64,000 nt of DNA from Bradyrhizobium sp. WSM471 (GTDB taxonomy: Bacteria > Pseudomonadota > Alphaproteobacteria > Rhizobiales > Xanthobacteraceae). The notes below the pieces were generated by a model. It saw nothing but the letters and a program-made list of their open reading frames with translations. It ran no database searches and was not told where the DNA came from. Location: contig NZ_CM001442.1 of assembly GCF_000244915.1 (NCBI RefSeq), positions 7,561,012 to 7,625,011 of the forward strand, read 5' to 3'. Below are positions 31,575 through 40,166 of this stretch, in pieces; position 1 is the stretch's first letter; each line of letters opens with the position of its first letter. Position numbers and translations under genes: made by a program.

Positions 31575-32549
31575 ATGGACGACGCCACCAGCAGCCCCGA
31601 CATTCGCCTTCGTGAAGGCGCCTCGATCGCGCAGCGGCTGGTCATGTCCGGCTTTGCGGCCGCCGTTGCCCTGTGCTTCACGCCGGGCCTGTTCACACAC
31701 GATCCCCTGGAGGTGATCATCTCCGTGGTCGCGCTGCTGGTGGGAGCGGCGTTCGTCGGCATCATCATGCTGGCGCCGGCGGTGGTGTGGATCATCACGC
31801 CGGACGAGATCCTGATCGGGGAGCAGCGCCCGTTCGGGAAACTGAAGACGCGGATCATCGCCAAGGACGACATCAGGGGATTGCAGGTTCCCGGCAGCAA
31901 GAGGGCGAAAGCCCGCTTCCAGCTCGCCTTCACGCTGGCCTCCGGAGAACGCCTGACATCGCCGCCGATCGCCGATGTCACCCACGTGCACGACACGGTG
32001 GCGCGGATCGCCGCGCAATTCGACGTTCCCGATGTCGAGTCTCCGGTCAATCCGCTCGATGCCAGCAATCCCGAGATGCGTCTCGGTGACCCCCTCGAGC
32101 CGTTTTCGACGAGGGACATCAGGATCGTCGCGCTGATCGTCGTCGCATTGTGCGCCGTTCCCTACGCCTACAGGCTCTGGCGTGGCCTGTCGCCCGGGCC
32201 GGTCGACATCATGCTGCTGCCGGTCGGCGCGCTCGCCGCTTTCGGCGTGCACCGATATGCCAACCTTGTGACCGGCGCTTTCTGGATCATCCGCCAGGGC
32301 GATATCCGAGTCGAACGCCTGTGGGGCGACGGCACGTTGCGCGCCGATCACATCGAAGGGCGCGACGTCAAGACGATCACGGTCGAGCGCCGCGGCCGGT
32401 CCGAGGAGGAGCACTGCATCGTCGTGATCCGATCGCAGTCGGGACGACGGTTTCGCAGTCCTCGCATCGGTTCGAGGCCCGAGGCGCGGGCCGTGGGGAC
32501 GGAGATCGTCCGGCGGCTCGGGATCGCGGCTGAGAACAACAAGATCTAG
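31575..32549 (+). CDS. Membrane protein with two tandem helical-hairpin plus PH-like units
   Basis: 324 residues, no named family recognised. It reads as two similar halves. Each has two membrane helices (VMSGFAAAVALCFTPGLF and IISVVALLVGAAFVGIIML; later IVALIVVALCAVPYAYRLW and IMLLPVGALAAFGVHRYA), then a beta-rich module of about 80 residues. The modules start with the parallel stretches VVWIITPDEILIGEQRPFG and AFWIIRQGDIRVERLWGDG, and both contain an RLTSPPIAD/RFRSPRIGS turn before a final helix. This is the layout of bacterial PH-domain membrane proteins. The gene stands alone between the cio terminator and a repeat. Function unknown; a membrane-stress or lipid-binding role is only a guess. 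Confidence 0.8.
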   Translation: MDDATSSPDIRLREGASIAQRLVMSGFAAAVALCFTPGLFTHDPLEVIISVVALLVGAAFVGIIMLAPAVVWIITPDEILIGEQRPFGKLKTRIIAKDDIRGLQVPGSKRAKARFQLAFTLASGERLTSPPIADVTHVHDTVARIAAQFDVPDVESPVNPLDASNPEMRLGDPLEPFSTRDIRIVALIVVALCAVPYAYRLWRGLSPGPVDIMLLPVGALAAFGVHRYANLVTGAFWIIRQGDIRVERLWGDGTLRADHIEGRDVKTITVERRGRSEEEHCIVVIRSQSGRRFRSPRIGSRPEARAVGTEIVRRLGIAAENNKI

Positions 32550-32602
32550 CTGGCATCTCGTGCGAATTGGCGAAGTTGATCTCGCCGCTAGTTCGGTCTG
32601 AG

Positions 32603-32747
32603 CCTCTCCCGGTTGCGGGAGAGGTCGGCGCGCCCGGGCGATGCGAAGCATCGTCCCGCGCGCCGGGTGAGGGTTCTCTCCTCTGGGGGAGTCTTTCTGC
32701 GGAGACACCCTCTCCCCGACCCTCCGCCGCAAGCGGGGGAGGGAGCG
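32603..32747. repeat. Intergenic palindrome (cctctcccggttgcgggagagg type)
   Basis: The left arm cctctcccggttgcgggagag and right arm cctccgccgcaagcgggggag bound a 145-bp inverted repeat with an internal gcgcgccgggtgagggt segment. It lies in the 387-bp gap 32550-32936, whose remaining 190 bp upstream of the transpeptidase gene hold no gene or clear promoter. Confidence 0.8.
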
Positions 32748-32936
32748 CATCGACTTCTCGGCGGTAATCTGAGCTTTTCGCGCCATCCCCCGTTTGTGGT
32801 ATTGCGCGCCGTCCGTCAAAAAACCAAAGCATTCTCGTGACATATCGTCTAAGGGTGCCTTGAACTTGCCATGAAGATGGCCCTGAGATTTGATGGTTCC
32901 AGATGATTTTGGCCTTGGCCGCGGGGAGAGCTTGAA

Positions 32937-33530
32937 ATGACGGATTTTCGTCGCCTGACCGGGATGTTTGTGGCTGCGATCGGCCTGATCCTGTCCGCAC
33001 CCCATGCCTACGCCCAGCAGCCCGACCGCGGCGACGAGCCGGGCCTGGTCGCCGACGATGCCTATGAGCTCGATCCGGAATGGCAGAAGCAGGTCGTCTA
33101 TTTCCGCACCACCGAAGCGCCCGGCACTCTCATCATCTCGACCGCCGAACGGCATCTCTACCTGGTGCAGCCCGGTGGTCGTGCGATCCGCTATGGCATC
33201 GGCGTCGGCCGCGATGGTTTTCAATGGCAGGGGCTGGTGAACATCACCAACAAAAAGGAGTGGCCGGACTGGACGCCGCCGCCGGAGATGATCCAGCGCC
33301 AGCCCTATCTGCCGCGCTTCATGGCCGGCGGCCCCGGAAATCCGCTCGGCGCGCGCGCCATGTATCTGGGCACCACCGTTTATCGCATCCACGGCACCAA
33401 TCGGCCCGACACGATCGGCACCAAGGTCTCCTCAGGCTGCTTCCGGCTCGTCAATCGCGACGTCGCCGATCTCTACGATCGCGTCCCTGTCGGCACCAAG
33501 GTGGTCATCCGGCAGAAGCCCGAACTCTGA
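32937..33530 (+). CDS. L,D-transpeptidase (YkuD domain)
   Basis: 197 residues. Signal peptide (MFVAAIGLILSAPHAYAQQ), then a YkuD domain from about residue 60: TLIISTAERHLYLVQPGGRA, GVGRDGFQW, and the catalytic motif IHGTN followed by SSGCFRLVNRDVADLY, with His and Cys positioned as expected. These periplasmic enzymes make 3-3 peptidoglycan crosslinks or attach lipoproteins to peptidoglycan. Bradyrhizobium-type genomes carry many copies. It is 51 bp upstream of the next binding-protein gene and may share its transcript. Confidence 0.94.
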   Translation: MTDFRRLTGMFVAAIGLILSAPHAYAQQPDRGDEPGLVADDAYELDPEWQKQVVYFRTTEAPGTLIISTAERHLYLVQPGGRAIRYGIGVGRDGFQWQGLVNITNKKEWPDWTPPPEMIQRQPYLPRFMAGGPGNPLGARAMYLGTTVYRIHGTNRPDTIGTKVSSGCFRLVNRDVADLYDRVPVGTKVVIRQKPEL

Positions 33531-33581
33531 TCTTCTCGCCCTGGCGAATATTCCTTTTCCCGATTATTTCGAGAGAGCAAC

Positions 33582-34622
33582 ATGATGCGCACTTTTCGTG
33601 GCGGCCTGCTGATCGGGCTCGCAGTCGCCGTGCTGGTCGCCGTCCTGGCCATCATCTATGAATTCTACGACACCCGCACCCTGAAGCGCACCGTCCGCCG
33701 CGGCGAAGTGCTGTGCGGCGTCAACAAGGGCCTGCCGGGCTTCTCGATCCCCGACGACAAGGGCAACTGGACCGGCTTCGACGTCGATTTCTGCCGCGCG
33801 GTGGCCTCCGCGATCTTCAACGACCCGAGCAAGGCGAAATTCGTCGCGCTCGATGCCAGCGAGCGCTTCAAGGAATTGCAGAGCCGGAAAGTGGACATCC
33901 TCTCGCGCAACTCGACCTGGAGCATGGCGCGCGAGCTCGACTACGATCTCTATTTCCCCGCGGTCGCCTATTACGACGGCGCAGGCTTCATGCTGCCGCG
34001 CGCGCGCAACAAGGAAACCGCGCTGGATCTGACCGGCAGCAAGGTCTGCGTCCAAACCGGGACCACCACGGCGCTCAACGTCGCGGATTACTTCCGTGCC
34101 AACAACATGAAGTATGAAGAGATGAAGTTCGACAAGCTGGACGACGTGGTGAAAGCCTACGATACCGGCAAATGCGACACGCTCTCCGCCGACGTCTCCC
34201 AGCTCTACGCGCTGCGGATCAACCTGTCGAAGCCCGGCGACCACATGATCCTGCCGGACATGATCTCCAAGGAGCCGCTCGCACCCGTCGTGCGCCAGCG
34301 CGACGACGACTGGATGATGATCGTGAAGTGGACGCTGTACGCGATGATCAACGCCGAGGAGCTCGGCGTCTCCTCGGAGAACATCGACGAGGCCCTGAAA
34401 TCGAAGAAGCCGGAAGTGATGCGGCTGGTCGGCACCGAGGGCAATTACGGCGAGCAGCTCGGCCTCACCAAGGATTGGGTGGTCCGCATCATCCGCCACG
34501 TCGGAAATTACGGCGAGATGTACGAGCGCAACATCGGCGAGAAGTCGAAGCTGAAGATCCCGCGCGGAATGAACCAGCTGTGGAATGCAGGCGGCGTGCA
34601 ATACGCGCCGCCGGTGCGGTAA
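33582..34622 (+). CDS. General amino-acid ABC transporter binding protein (AapJ-like)
   Basis: 346 residues of the SBP_bac_3 family in the long AapJ form. An N-terminal hydrophobic segment (GLLIGLAVAVLVAVLAIIY) is followed by GVNKGLPGFSIPDDKGNW, GFDVDFCRAVASAIF and the later GTTTALNVADYF. The usual aapQMP permease/ATPase genes do not follow, so this copy is an orphan. A downstream repeat at 34636 ends the unit. Unlike typical AapJ, the N-terminal segment has no evident signal-peptidase site, so the protein may stay membrane anchored. Confidence 0.9.
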   Translation: MMRTFRGGLLIGLAVAVLVAVLAIIYEFYDTRTLKRTVRRGEVLCGVNKGLPGFSIPDDKGNWTGFDVDFCRAVASAIFNDPSKAKFVALDASERFKELQSRKVDILSRNSTWSMARELDYDLYFPAVAYYDGAGFMLPRARNKETALDLTGSKVCVQTGTTTALNVADYFRANNMKYEEMKFDKLDDVVKAYDTGKCDTLSADVSQLYALRINLSKPGDHMILPDMISKEPLAPVVRQRDDDWMMIVKWTLYAMINAEELGVSSENIDEALKSKKPEVMRLVGTEGNYGEQLGLTKDWVVRIIRHVGNYGEMYERNIGEKSKLKIPRGMNQLWNAGGVQYAPPVR

Positions 34623-34635
34623 GGAGTATCTCCGC

Positions 34636-34722
34636 CGTCATTGCGAGCGGAGCGAAGCAATCCAGAGTCTTTCCAAGGCGACAGTCTGGATTGCTTCGTC
34701 GCAAGTGCTCCTCGCAATGACG
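34636..34722. repeat. Intergenic palindrome (cgtcattgcgagcggagcgaagcaatcc type)
   Basis: Perfect outer arms cgtcattgcgag and ctcgcaatgacg, with inner arms gaagcaatccag / ctggattgcttc. It directly follows the AapJ-like gene. A second copy is at 38684. Confidence 0.85.
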
Positions 34723-34757
34723 AGCTTGGGGCGGGCGCGCTATCCACACTCTCAACT

Positions 34758-34858
34758 GTCATCGCCCGCGAAAGCGGGCGATCCAGTATTCCAGAGACGG
34801 TTGTGATCAATCGAGAGGCCGCGGCGTACTGGGTCGCCCGGTCAAGCCGGGCGACGAC
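34758..34858. repeat. Intergenic palindrome (gtcatcgcccgcgaaagcgggcgatcc type)
   Basis: It starts gtcatcgcccgcgaaagcgg and ends gggtcgcccggtcaagccggg plus cgacgac, a third repeat family. It lies in the gap before the convergent acyl-CoA dehydrogenase gene. Confidence 0.75.
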
Positions 34859-34899
34859 ACTCCGTGTGAGGCACGTGCTCGCGTCTCATGTTCGCGCGC

Positions 34900-36039
34900 T
34901 CAATATCCCCGCGCCCGCGCCAGCTGCTCGGTGTGGTAATTGGCATCCCCGAACAATTCCTCGCACACACGCGCGCGCTTCATGAAGAAGCCGATGTCGA
35001 ACTGGTCGGTCATGCCCATGCCGCCATGCATCTGCACGCCTTCCTGCACCGCGCGCGTGGCGGTGGTGCCGGCGCGGGCCTTTGCCACCGCGACGCTTGA
35101 GGCGGCCTTGGCCACGTCCGTATCGAGCGCTTGCAGCGCCTTCATCACGGCGGCCCGGGTGATCTCGATGTCGACATAGAGTTCGGCGGCGCGGTGCTGC
35201 AGCGCCTGGAATTCGCCGATCAGCTTGCCGAACTGCTTGCGGCTCTTCAGGTACTCGACGGTGCGGTTGAACACCTCTTCGCTCAAGCCGACCATTTCGG
35301 AGGCCACCGCGCCGCGCCCGATATCGAGCACGCCGTCGAGCAAGCCGGCCCCCTGGTCGACTTCGCCGAGCACGCTGTCGGCGTTGACCTCGACGTTGGC
35401 GAGTTCAATCCGCGCCGCATTGTGCGCGTCGACCATGATGGTGCGCTCGATCGTAACGCCCTTGGCCTTGGGATTGACGAGGAACAGCGTCAGCCCCTCG
35501 CGCTCGCCGGCCGCGCCTGCGGTGCGCGCGGCGACGATAAAGAGATCGGCGACGTGGCCATCGACCACCAGCGCCTTGGCGCCGGAGAGCTTGAAGCCGT
35601 TGCCGGCCCGCACGGCCTGGAGGCTGGCCTGAAGCGGGCGATGCTTTGCGCCCTCGTCGACCGCGAGCGTCGCGAGCAGGGAGCCGTTGGAAATCTTCGG
35701 CAGATATTCCGACTTCTGCGCGGCATTGCCGCCACGGTTCAGTGCCGAGGCCGCGACCACGCTGGTGGCGAGGAAGGGCGACGGCATCAGCGTGCGGCCG
35801 ATCTCCTCCATCACCACGCCGGCCTCGACATAGCCGAGCCCGCTACCGCCGAACTCTTCCGGCACCAGCAAGCCGGCAAAACCCATCTCGGCGAAGGAAT
35901 GCCAAAACTCCTTGGAGAAGCCGATGGGGTCTTTGCTGTCGCGCAGATGCCGCAAATGCGACACCGGCGCCTTGTCGCTGATCAGCCCGCGCGCGCTGTC
36001 GCGGAGCATCGATTGTTCTTCGGTGAGGACGAGGGCCAT
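34900..36039 (-). CDS. Acyl-CoA dehydrogenase, smaller subunit of a pair
   Basis: 379 residues of the FAD-dependent acyl-CoA dehydrogenase family. N-terminal domain MALVLTEEQSMLRDSARGLI, then FAGLLVPEEFGGSGLGYVEA, and the C-terminal QMHGGMGMTDQFDIGFFMKR. It oxidises an acyl-CoA to the 2,3-enoyl-CoA and passes electrons to ETF. The start at 36039 is the ATG that gives the family N-terminus; upstream frame is repeat sequence. The adjacent larger paralogue (36184) on the same strand suggests a heteromeric enzyme, as in steroid- or dicarboxylate-CoA catabolism. The substrate is not identifiable. Confidence 0.92.
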   Translation of the reverse strand: MALVLTEEQSMLRDSARGLISDKAPVSHLRHLRDSKDPIGFSKEFWHSFAEMGFAGLLVPEEFGGSGLGYVEAGVVMEEIGRTLMPSPFLATSVVAASALNRGGNAAQKSEYLPKISNGSLLATLAVDEGAKHRPLQASLQAVRAGNGFKLSGAKALVVDGHVADLFIVAARTAGAAGEREGLTLFLVNPKAKGVTIERTIMVDAHNAARIELANVEVNADSVLGEVDQGAGLLDGVLDIGRGAVASEMVGLSEEVFNRTVEYLKSRKQFGKLIGEFQALQHRAAELYVDIEITRAAVMKALQALDTDVAKAASSVAVAKARAGTTATRAVQEGVQMHGGMGMTDQFDIGFFMKRARVCEELFGDANYHTEQLARARGY

Positions 36040-36073
36040 GTGCGTGTTCCGATTCGAAATCTGTCTTGTCTTG

Positions 36074-36176
36074 GTCATTCCGGGATGGCCCGAAGGGCCA
36101 GGCCCGGAATCCATCAGGCGGCATATACGCGGTGAAATGGATTCCGGGCTCGCGCTTCGCGCGCCCCGGAATGACG
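36074..36176. repeat. Intergenic palindrome (gtcattccgggatggcccgaagg type)
   Basis: Arms gtcattccggg and ccccggaatgac enclose inner arms ggcccggaatcca / tggattccgggct. It sits between the two acyl-CoA dehydrogenase genes and may split or attenuate their common transcript. Confidence 0.8.
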
Positions 36177-36183
36177 GGAAATC

Positions 36184-37398
36184 TTACGCCCCCGGCAGAT
36201 CGAGGATGCGCTTGGCAACGATGCCGAGCATGACCTCGGTCGTGCCGCCCTCGATCGAGTTGGCCTTGGTACGCAGCCAGGCGCGTGGACGGGCGCCTTG
36301 CCTGGAGCGCTCGCTCTCCCATTCCAGCGCATCGACGCCGCCGGCCGACATCAGGATCTCGTAACGGCGCTTGTTGAGCTCGGTGCCGTAATATTTCATC
36401 GCCGACGAGAACGCCGGATGCGCCTGACCCGCCTTGGCGAGATCGACCGCGCGCTCGGCGCAGGCTGCAAGGGCAGCTTCGTCGACGTCGAAGCTGGCGA
36501 TGCGGCCACGCAGCATCGCATCGTCGAGCCGCCCCAGCGCATCGGTGCCGACGGAATCGGCCGCGATCTGGCCGAGCGGACGGCCGACGCCGCGCTCGCC
36601 CATGCCTGATATCATCGCGCGCTCGTGCTGGAGCAGATATTTTGCGACGTCCCAGCCGCGGTTGACGGTGCCGACCACGTGCGATTTCGGCACGCGGACA
36701 TTGTCGAAGAACGTCTCGCAGAACGGCGAGTAGCCGGAGATCAGCAGGATCGGCTTGGTGGTCACGCCCTTCGAGGTCATGTCGAACAGGATGAAGCTGA
36801 TGCCGTCATGCTTCTTCGCGGCGGGATCGGTGCGGACGAGGCAGAAGATCCAGTCGGCGTAGTTGGCATAGGACGTCCAGATCTTCGACCCCGTGATGAC
36901 GAAATCATCGCCGTCGCTCTCGGCGCGGGTCTGGAGCGACGCGAGATCGGAGCCGGCGTTCGGCTCGGAATAGCCCTGGCACCAGCGGATCAGGCCCGCA
37001 GCGATTTTCGGCAGATGCTCCTTCTTCTGCGCGTCGTTGCCGTATTTCAGCAGCGCCGGCCCGAGCATCCAGATCCCGAAGCTCGACAGCGGGGGACGCG
37101 CGCCGATTCGTCCCATCTCCGCGCGCAGCACCTTGTGCTCGGCAGCGCTGAGGCCACCGCCGCCATACTCCTTCGGCCAGTCTGGTACGGTCCAGCCCTT
37201 GTCGCGCATGCGCTCGAACCAGATGCGCTGCGGCTCCGACGAGAACTTTGCATTGCGTCCGCCCCAGAACACGTCGGCGTCTGATGTCGCGGGCTTGCGC
37301 ATTTCCGGCGGGCAGTTGGCCTCGAGCCAGGCACGTGTTTCGCTGCGGAATGTTTCGAGATCGGCGGTCTCAGTCTCGCTGGCCCTGGAGTCAGTCAT
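36184..37398 (-). CDS. Acyl-CoA dehydrogenase, larger subunit of a pair
   Basis: 404 residues. LETFRSETRAWLEANCPPEM at the N-terminus is typical of the larger partner in two-gene acyl-CoA dehydrogenases. Further marks are WPKEYGGGGLSAAEHKVLRA, RWCQGYSEPNAGSDLASLQT with flavin contacts and SIEGGTTEVMLGIVAKRIL at the C-terminus. It is upstream of the smaller subunit gene on the same strand, with a repeat between. A carboxymuconolactone decarboxylase-like gene diverges 137 bp away. Together they look like part of a CoA-ester catabolic route for an unidentified cyclic or branched acid. Confidence 0.92.
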   Translation of the reverse strand: MTDSRASETETADLETFRSETRAWLEANCPPEMRKPATSDADVFWGGRNAKFSSEPQRIWFERMRDKGWTVPDWPKEYGGGGLSAAEHKVLRAEMGRIGARPPLSSFGIWMLGPALLKYGNDAQKKEHLPKIAAGLIRWCQGYSEPNAGSDLASLQTRAESDGDDFVITGSKIWTSYANYADWIFCLVRTDPAAKKHDGISFILFDMTSKGVTTKPILLISGYSPFCETFFDNVRVPKSHVVGTVNRGWDVAKYLLQHERAMISGMGERGVGRPLGQIAADSVGTDALGRLDDAMLRGRIASFDVDEAALAACAERAVDLAKAGQAHPAFSSAMKYYGTELNKRRYEILMSAGGVDALEWESERSRQGARPRAWLRTKANSIEGGTTEVMLGIVAKRILDLPGA

Positions 37399-37535
37399 TG
37401 GTCGTTTCCATCAATCAAAATCGGCTTGTTGGGCGCGACTCTGGGCCAAGCTCCCGTGGAATTCAACCACTTCCGTGTCACGCATCCGCTATAGTCGCCG
37501 CGACGGCGAAGCTTGAAAACAAAGAGGAAACAACA

Positions 37536-38081
37536 ATGCGCCTGAAGCTTCTTTCGCCTGGCGAAATGAACGAGAGCCAGCGGCAGACCTATGACGAGTC
37601 GATTGCCGGCAAGCGCGGCAAGCCGCCGGCCCCGATGATGGCCTGGCTCAACAGCCCCGACATGGCCCGTCACGCCACGCGGCTCGGCGAGGTCCTGCGC
37701 TACGACACGATCTTCCCCGCGAAGCTCTCGGAGATCGCGATCCTGGTGACGGCGCGGCACTGGACCGCCCATTACGAATGGTACGCGCACAAGCGGCTGG
37801 CGCTTGCCGGTGGCATGGACCCTGACATCATCGACGCCATCCGCGACCGCCGCACGCCCGAGTTCGACGATCCCAAGGGCAAGATGATCTACGACGTCGC
37901 AAAGTCGCTGCATGAGGGCCACGGCGTCGAGAAGGGCCTCTATGACGCGGCGGTGAAGCTGCTCGGCGAACGCGGCGTGGTCGAGGTGATCGGTCTCTGC
38001 GGCTATTACACGCTGGTGTCGATGACGCTGAACACGTTCGAGTTCGAGCTGCCGGAGGGCGAGGTGCGGGAGCTGTCATAG
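37536..38081 (+). CDS. Carboxymuconolactone decarboxylase-family protein (AhpD-like fold, no CxxC)
   Basis: 181 residues. The CMD core is seen in FPAKLSEIAILVTARHWTAH and YEWYAHKRLALAGGMDPDII. The redox CxxC of AhpD peroxidases is absent, so it belongs with the decarboxylase/isomerase-like members rather than alkylhydroperoxidases. The ATG at 37536 has GAGG eight bases upstream; the longer open frame starts inside the divergent gene and is not supported. It may act with the VOC protein encoded 90 bp downstream on a ring-derived intermediate; this is inferred from position only. Confidence 0.88.
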   Translation: MRLKLLSPGEMNESQRQTYDESIAGKRGKPPAPMMAWLNSPDMARHATRLGEVLRYDTIFPAKLSEIAILVTARHWTAHYEWYAHKRLALAGGMDPDIIDAIRDRRTPEFDDPKGKMIYDVAKSLHEGHGVEKGLYDAAVKLLGERGVVEVIGLCGYYTLVSMTLNTFEFELPEGEVRELS

Positions 38082-38171
38082 TTTCGCATATGGAAACGAT
38101 GGGTTTCAGGATAGGCCAGTGGCACTGTCCCGAGGCCGGGCCTATGTGGGGATTGTCAACGGAGCAGCCGC

Positions 38172-38666
38172 ATGTCGCAGAACCAAGCCGTCGCCGCCGG
38201 CACCAGGATCGGCCACGTTCACCTCAAGGTCGCCGATCTCGATCGCGCGCTCGGCTTCTATTGCGGCGTGCTCGGTTTCGAGCTGATGCAGCGCATGGGC
38301 TCCGGCGCGGCCTTCATCTCGGCCGGCAGCTATCACCACCACATCGGGCTCAACACCTGGGAGAGCAAGGGCGGCTCGCCGCCACCGCCGGGAACGACCG
38401 GGCTCTATCACACCGCGATCCTCTATCCGACGCGACCCGCGCTGGCCGATGCGCTGCACCGCGTGCTCACGGCCGGCATTGCGCTCGACGGAGCGAGCGA
38501 CCATGGCGTGTCCGAGGCGCTGTATTTGCGCGATCCGGACCAGAATGGCGTGGAGCTGTATTGGGACAAGCCGCGGGAGCAATGGCCGTTCGGGCCGGAC
38601 GGCAAGCTCGCGATGTTCACGAAGCGGCTGGATGTGGAGGAGCTGCTGAAGCAGCGCGAGGCGTGA
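38172..38666 (+). CDS. VOC-family metalloprotein (glyoxalase/extradiol dioxygenase type)
   Basis: 164 residues with paired beta-alpha-beta modules. Metal-ligand candidates are His in IGHVHLKVADLDRALGFYCG, His in YHHHIGLNTWES, and Glu in GVELYWDKPRE; DHGVSEALYLRDPDQNGVEL is the usual second-module signature. The sequence resembles catechol-2,3-dioxygenase/CatE-like proteins of bacilli and rhizobia. Its position after the CMD gene and near acyl-CoA dehydrogenases suggests ring-compound breakdown. A glyoxalase-like or resistance role cannot be excluded. ATG 38172 follows ggagcagccgc. Confidence 0.88.
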   Translation: MSQNQAVAAGTRIGHVHLKVADLDRALGFYCGVLGFELMQRMGSGAAFISAGSYHHHIGLNTWESKGGSPPPPGTTGLYHTAILYPTRPALADALHRVLTAGIALDGASDHGVSEALYLRDPDQNGVELYWDKPREQWPFGPDGKLAMFTKRLDVEELLKQREA

Positions 38667-38683
38667 GTTCTGCTCCCTCTCCT

Positions 38684-38770
38684 CGTCATTGCGAGCGCAG
38701 CGAAGCAATCCAGACTGTCACCGCGGAGACAGCCTGGATTGCTTCGTCGCAAGGGCTCCTCGCAATGACG
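38684..38770. repeat. Intergenic palindrome (cgtcattgcgagcgcagcgaagcaatcc type)
   Basis: Second copy of the family at 34636, with the same outer arms cgtcattgcgag and ctcgcaatgacg and inner gcaatccag / ctggattgc. It lies between convergent genes (VOC protein and MFS transporter), where it could end transcripts from both sides. Confidence 0.85.
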
Positions 38771-38792
38771 GAGTGTGTTGAGGCGCCTTCGC

Positions 38793-40025
38793 TCACGACT
38801 GAGATCTTCGTCCCCGCACCATGATCAACGCCGCCGCTACCACTTCCAGCGCGATACAGAGATAGAACGGCAGCTCATAGCCGCCGGAGAAATCGCGCAG
38901 AAAACCGACCACGCCGGGGCCGAACGCATAGGTCACCTGGTTGATCGCGGTGTTGAGGCTGATCAGCACGCCGAACGACGCGGAATCGAATTCCTGCTGC
39001 ACGATCAGCGACGGCAGCGTGATGAGATTGCCGACCGAGAAGCCGAACAATGCGCAGGCCGCGATCAGCACGTAGTCATTGTGCAGATTGATGACGACGA
39101 GAAGCGCCACGGCCTGGCTCAGGAACGATAGCGCCGAGGCAAGCCGCTGGTTGAGGCGGTCGATCACCAGCGAAAACAGCACCCGGCCGATCACCGCCAT
39201 CGCGGTCAGCACCGCAACCGCAACGGCCGCGCGCTCGCGCCCGATCACGGGATCCAGGAACGAGATCAGGTGGACGATGAAGCCGACCTGCGCGAACAGC
39301 ACCAAAGCAAAGGCAATGGTCACGGTGAGGAAGCCGACATCGCGCAACGCCTGGCTGCGAATCTGCGCCGACGATTGCGGCTTCGTTTTCGTCGCGGCGC
39401 GCCGGCCATGGAGATCGGGCGGGCGGCCGACGACGATCAGGATCACCGGCAGGAGCAGCGCCAGCATGGCGCCGGCGACGATATACATCGCGCTGGCGAA
39501 GCCGACATGGCCGATCAGGGTCACCAGCAGCGGTACGCCGACGATGCCGCCGAAGCTTGCGCCGTTCAGCGCCAGGCTGATGGCCATGCCGCGCTTGTGG
39601 TCGAACCACAGGCTGATCGTGTTGGTGATCATGGCCAGACTCGTGCCGGCCCAGCCGAAGGCGAGCACGGCGTTCGCGAGATAAAGCTGCCACGGCTCGC
39701 GCACTGCGCCGATCGCGACCGCCGCGGCCGACATCGCCAGCGTCCCCGCGATCAGGCCGAGGCGCGGGCCGTATGTGTTGACGGCTTCGCCGACGAAGAC
39801 CACGAGCAGCGCGCCGAAAAGATAGAAGAACGTCGTGGCGGACGAGATCAGCGAGGCCGACCAGCCGTGCGCGCGCTGGAGCTCGGCGACATAGACGCTC
39901 TGGCCGTAGAAGCCGAGCCCCCAGCCGAAGGTCGCGAGCAGGAAGCAGACCGCGACGATGCGCCAGCCTTCGTAGCGGAGAGAGGATTCGTCGATGGATA
40001 CGTCGTGCCGGGGATTGTCGAGCAT
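38793..40025 (-). CDS. MFS transporter (monocarboxylate/oxalate-formate antiporter type)
   Basis: About 410 residues, twelve predicted helices. YEGWRIVAVCFLLATFGWGL opens the first helix, FYLFGALLVVFVGEAVNTYG the second with the loop motif, and LWFDHKRGMAISLALNGASF is the motif typical of the OFA/MCT subgroup. The ATG at 40025 is chosen because the frame upstream to 40100 lacks membrane or RBS features. A carboxylate substrate is likely. It runs convergent with the VOC gene and tandem with another MFS gene (40167) on the same strand. Confidence 0.92.
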   Translation of the reverse strand: MLDNPRHDVSIDESSLRYEGWRIVAVCFLLATFGWGLGFYGQSVYVAELQRAHGWSASLISSATTFFYLFGALLVVFVGEAVNTYGPRLGLIAGTLAMSAAAVAIGAVREPWQLYLANAVLAFGWAGTSLAMITNTISLWFDHKRGMAISLALNGASFGGIVGVPLLVTLIGHVGFASAMYIVAGAMLALLLPVILIVVGRPPDLHGRRAATKTKPQSSAQIRSQALRDVGFLTVTIAFALVLFAQVGFIVHLISFLDPVIGRERAAVAVAVLTAMAVIGRVLFSLVIDRLNQRLASALSFLSQAVALLVVINLHNDYVLIAACALFGFSVGNLITLPSLIVQQEFDSASFGVLISLNTAINQVTYAFGPGVVGFLRDFSGGYELPFYLCIALEVVAAALIMVRGRRSQS

Positions 40026-40166
40026 TTGCGCTTGTCCTTCGTTTCCCCCGCGAGCGCCGTGCTTCACGCCCGCCTGTTGATGACGAGCATCATGTAACAA
40101 CCCAGGCCCCGGAAATCACTTCGACCTGGATCGAACTATCAACGCTGCTGACAGCCTCCCGCCATC

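Noticed and set aside
31563..33392. 609-codon open frame on the minus strand
   Set aside because: It spans two unrelated plus-strand genes and a repeat, so it cannot be a natural gene.
38130..38150. tggcactgtcccgagg before the VOC gene as a sigma-54 promoter
   Set aside because: The -24 half is present but there is no GC at the -12 position with 10-bp spacing.
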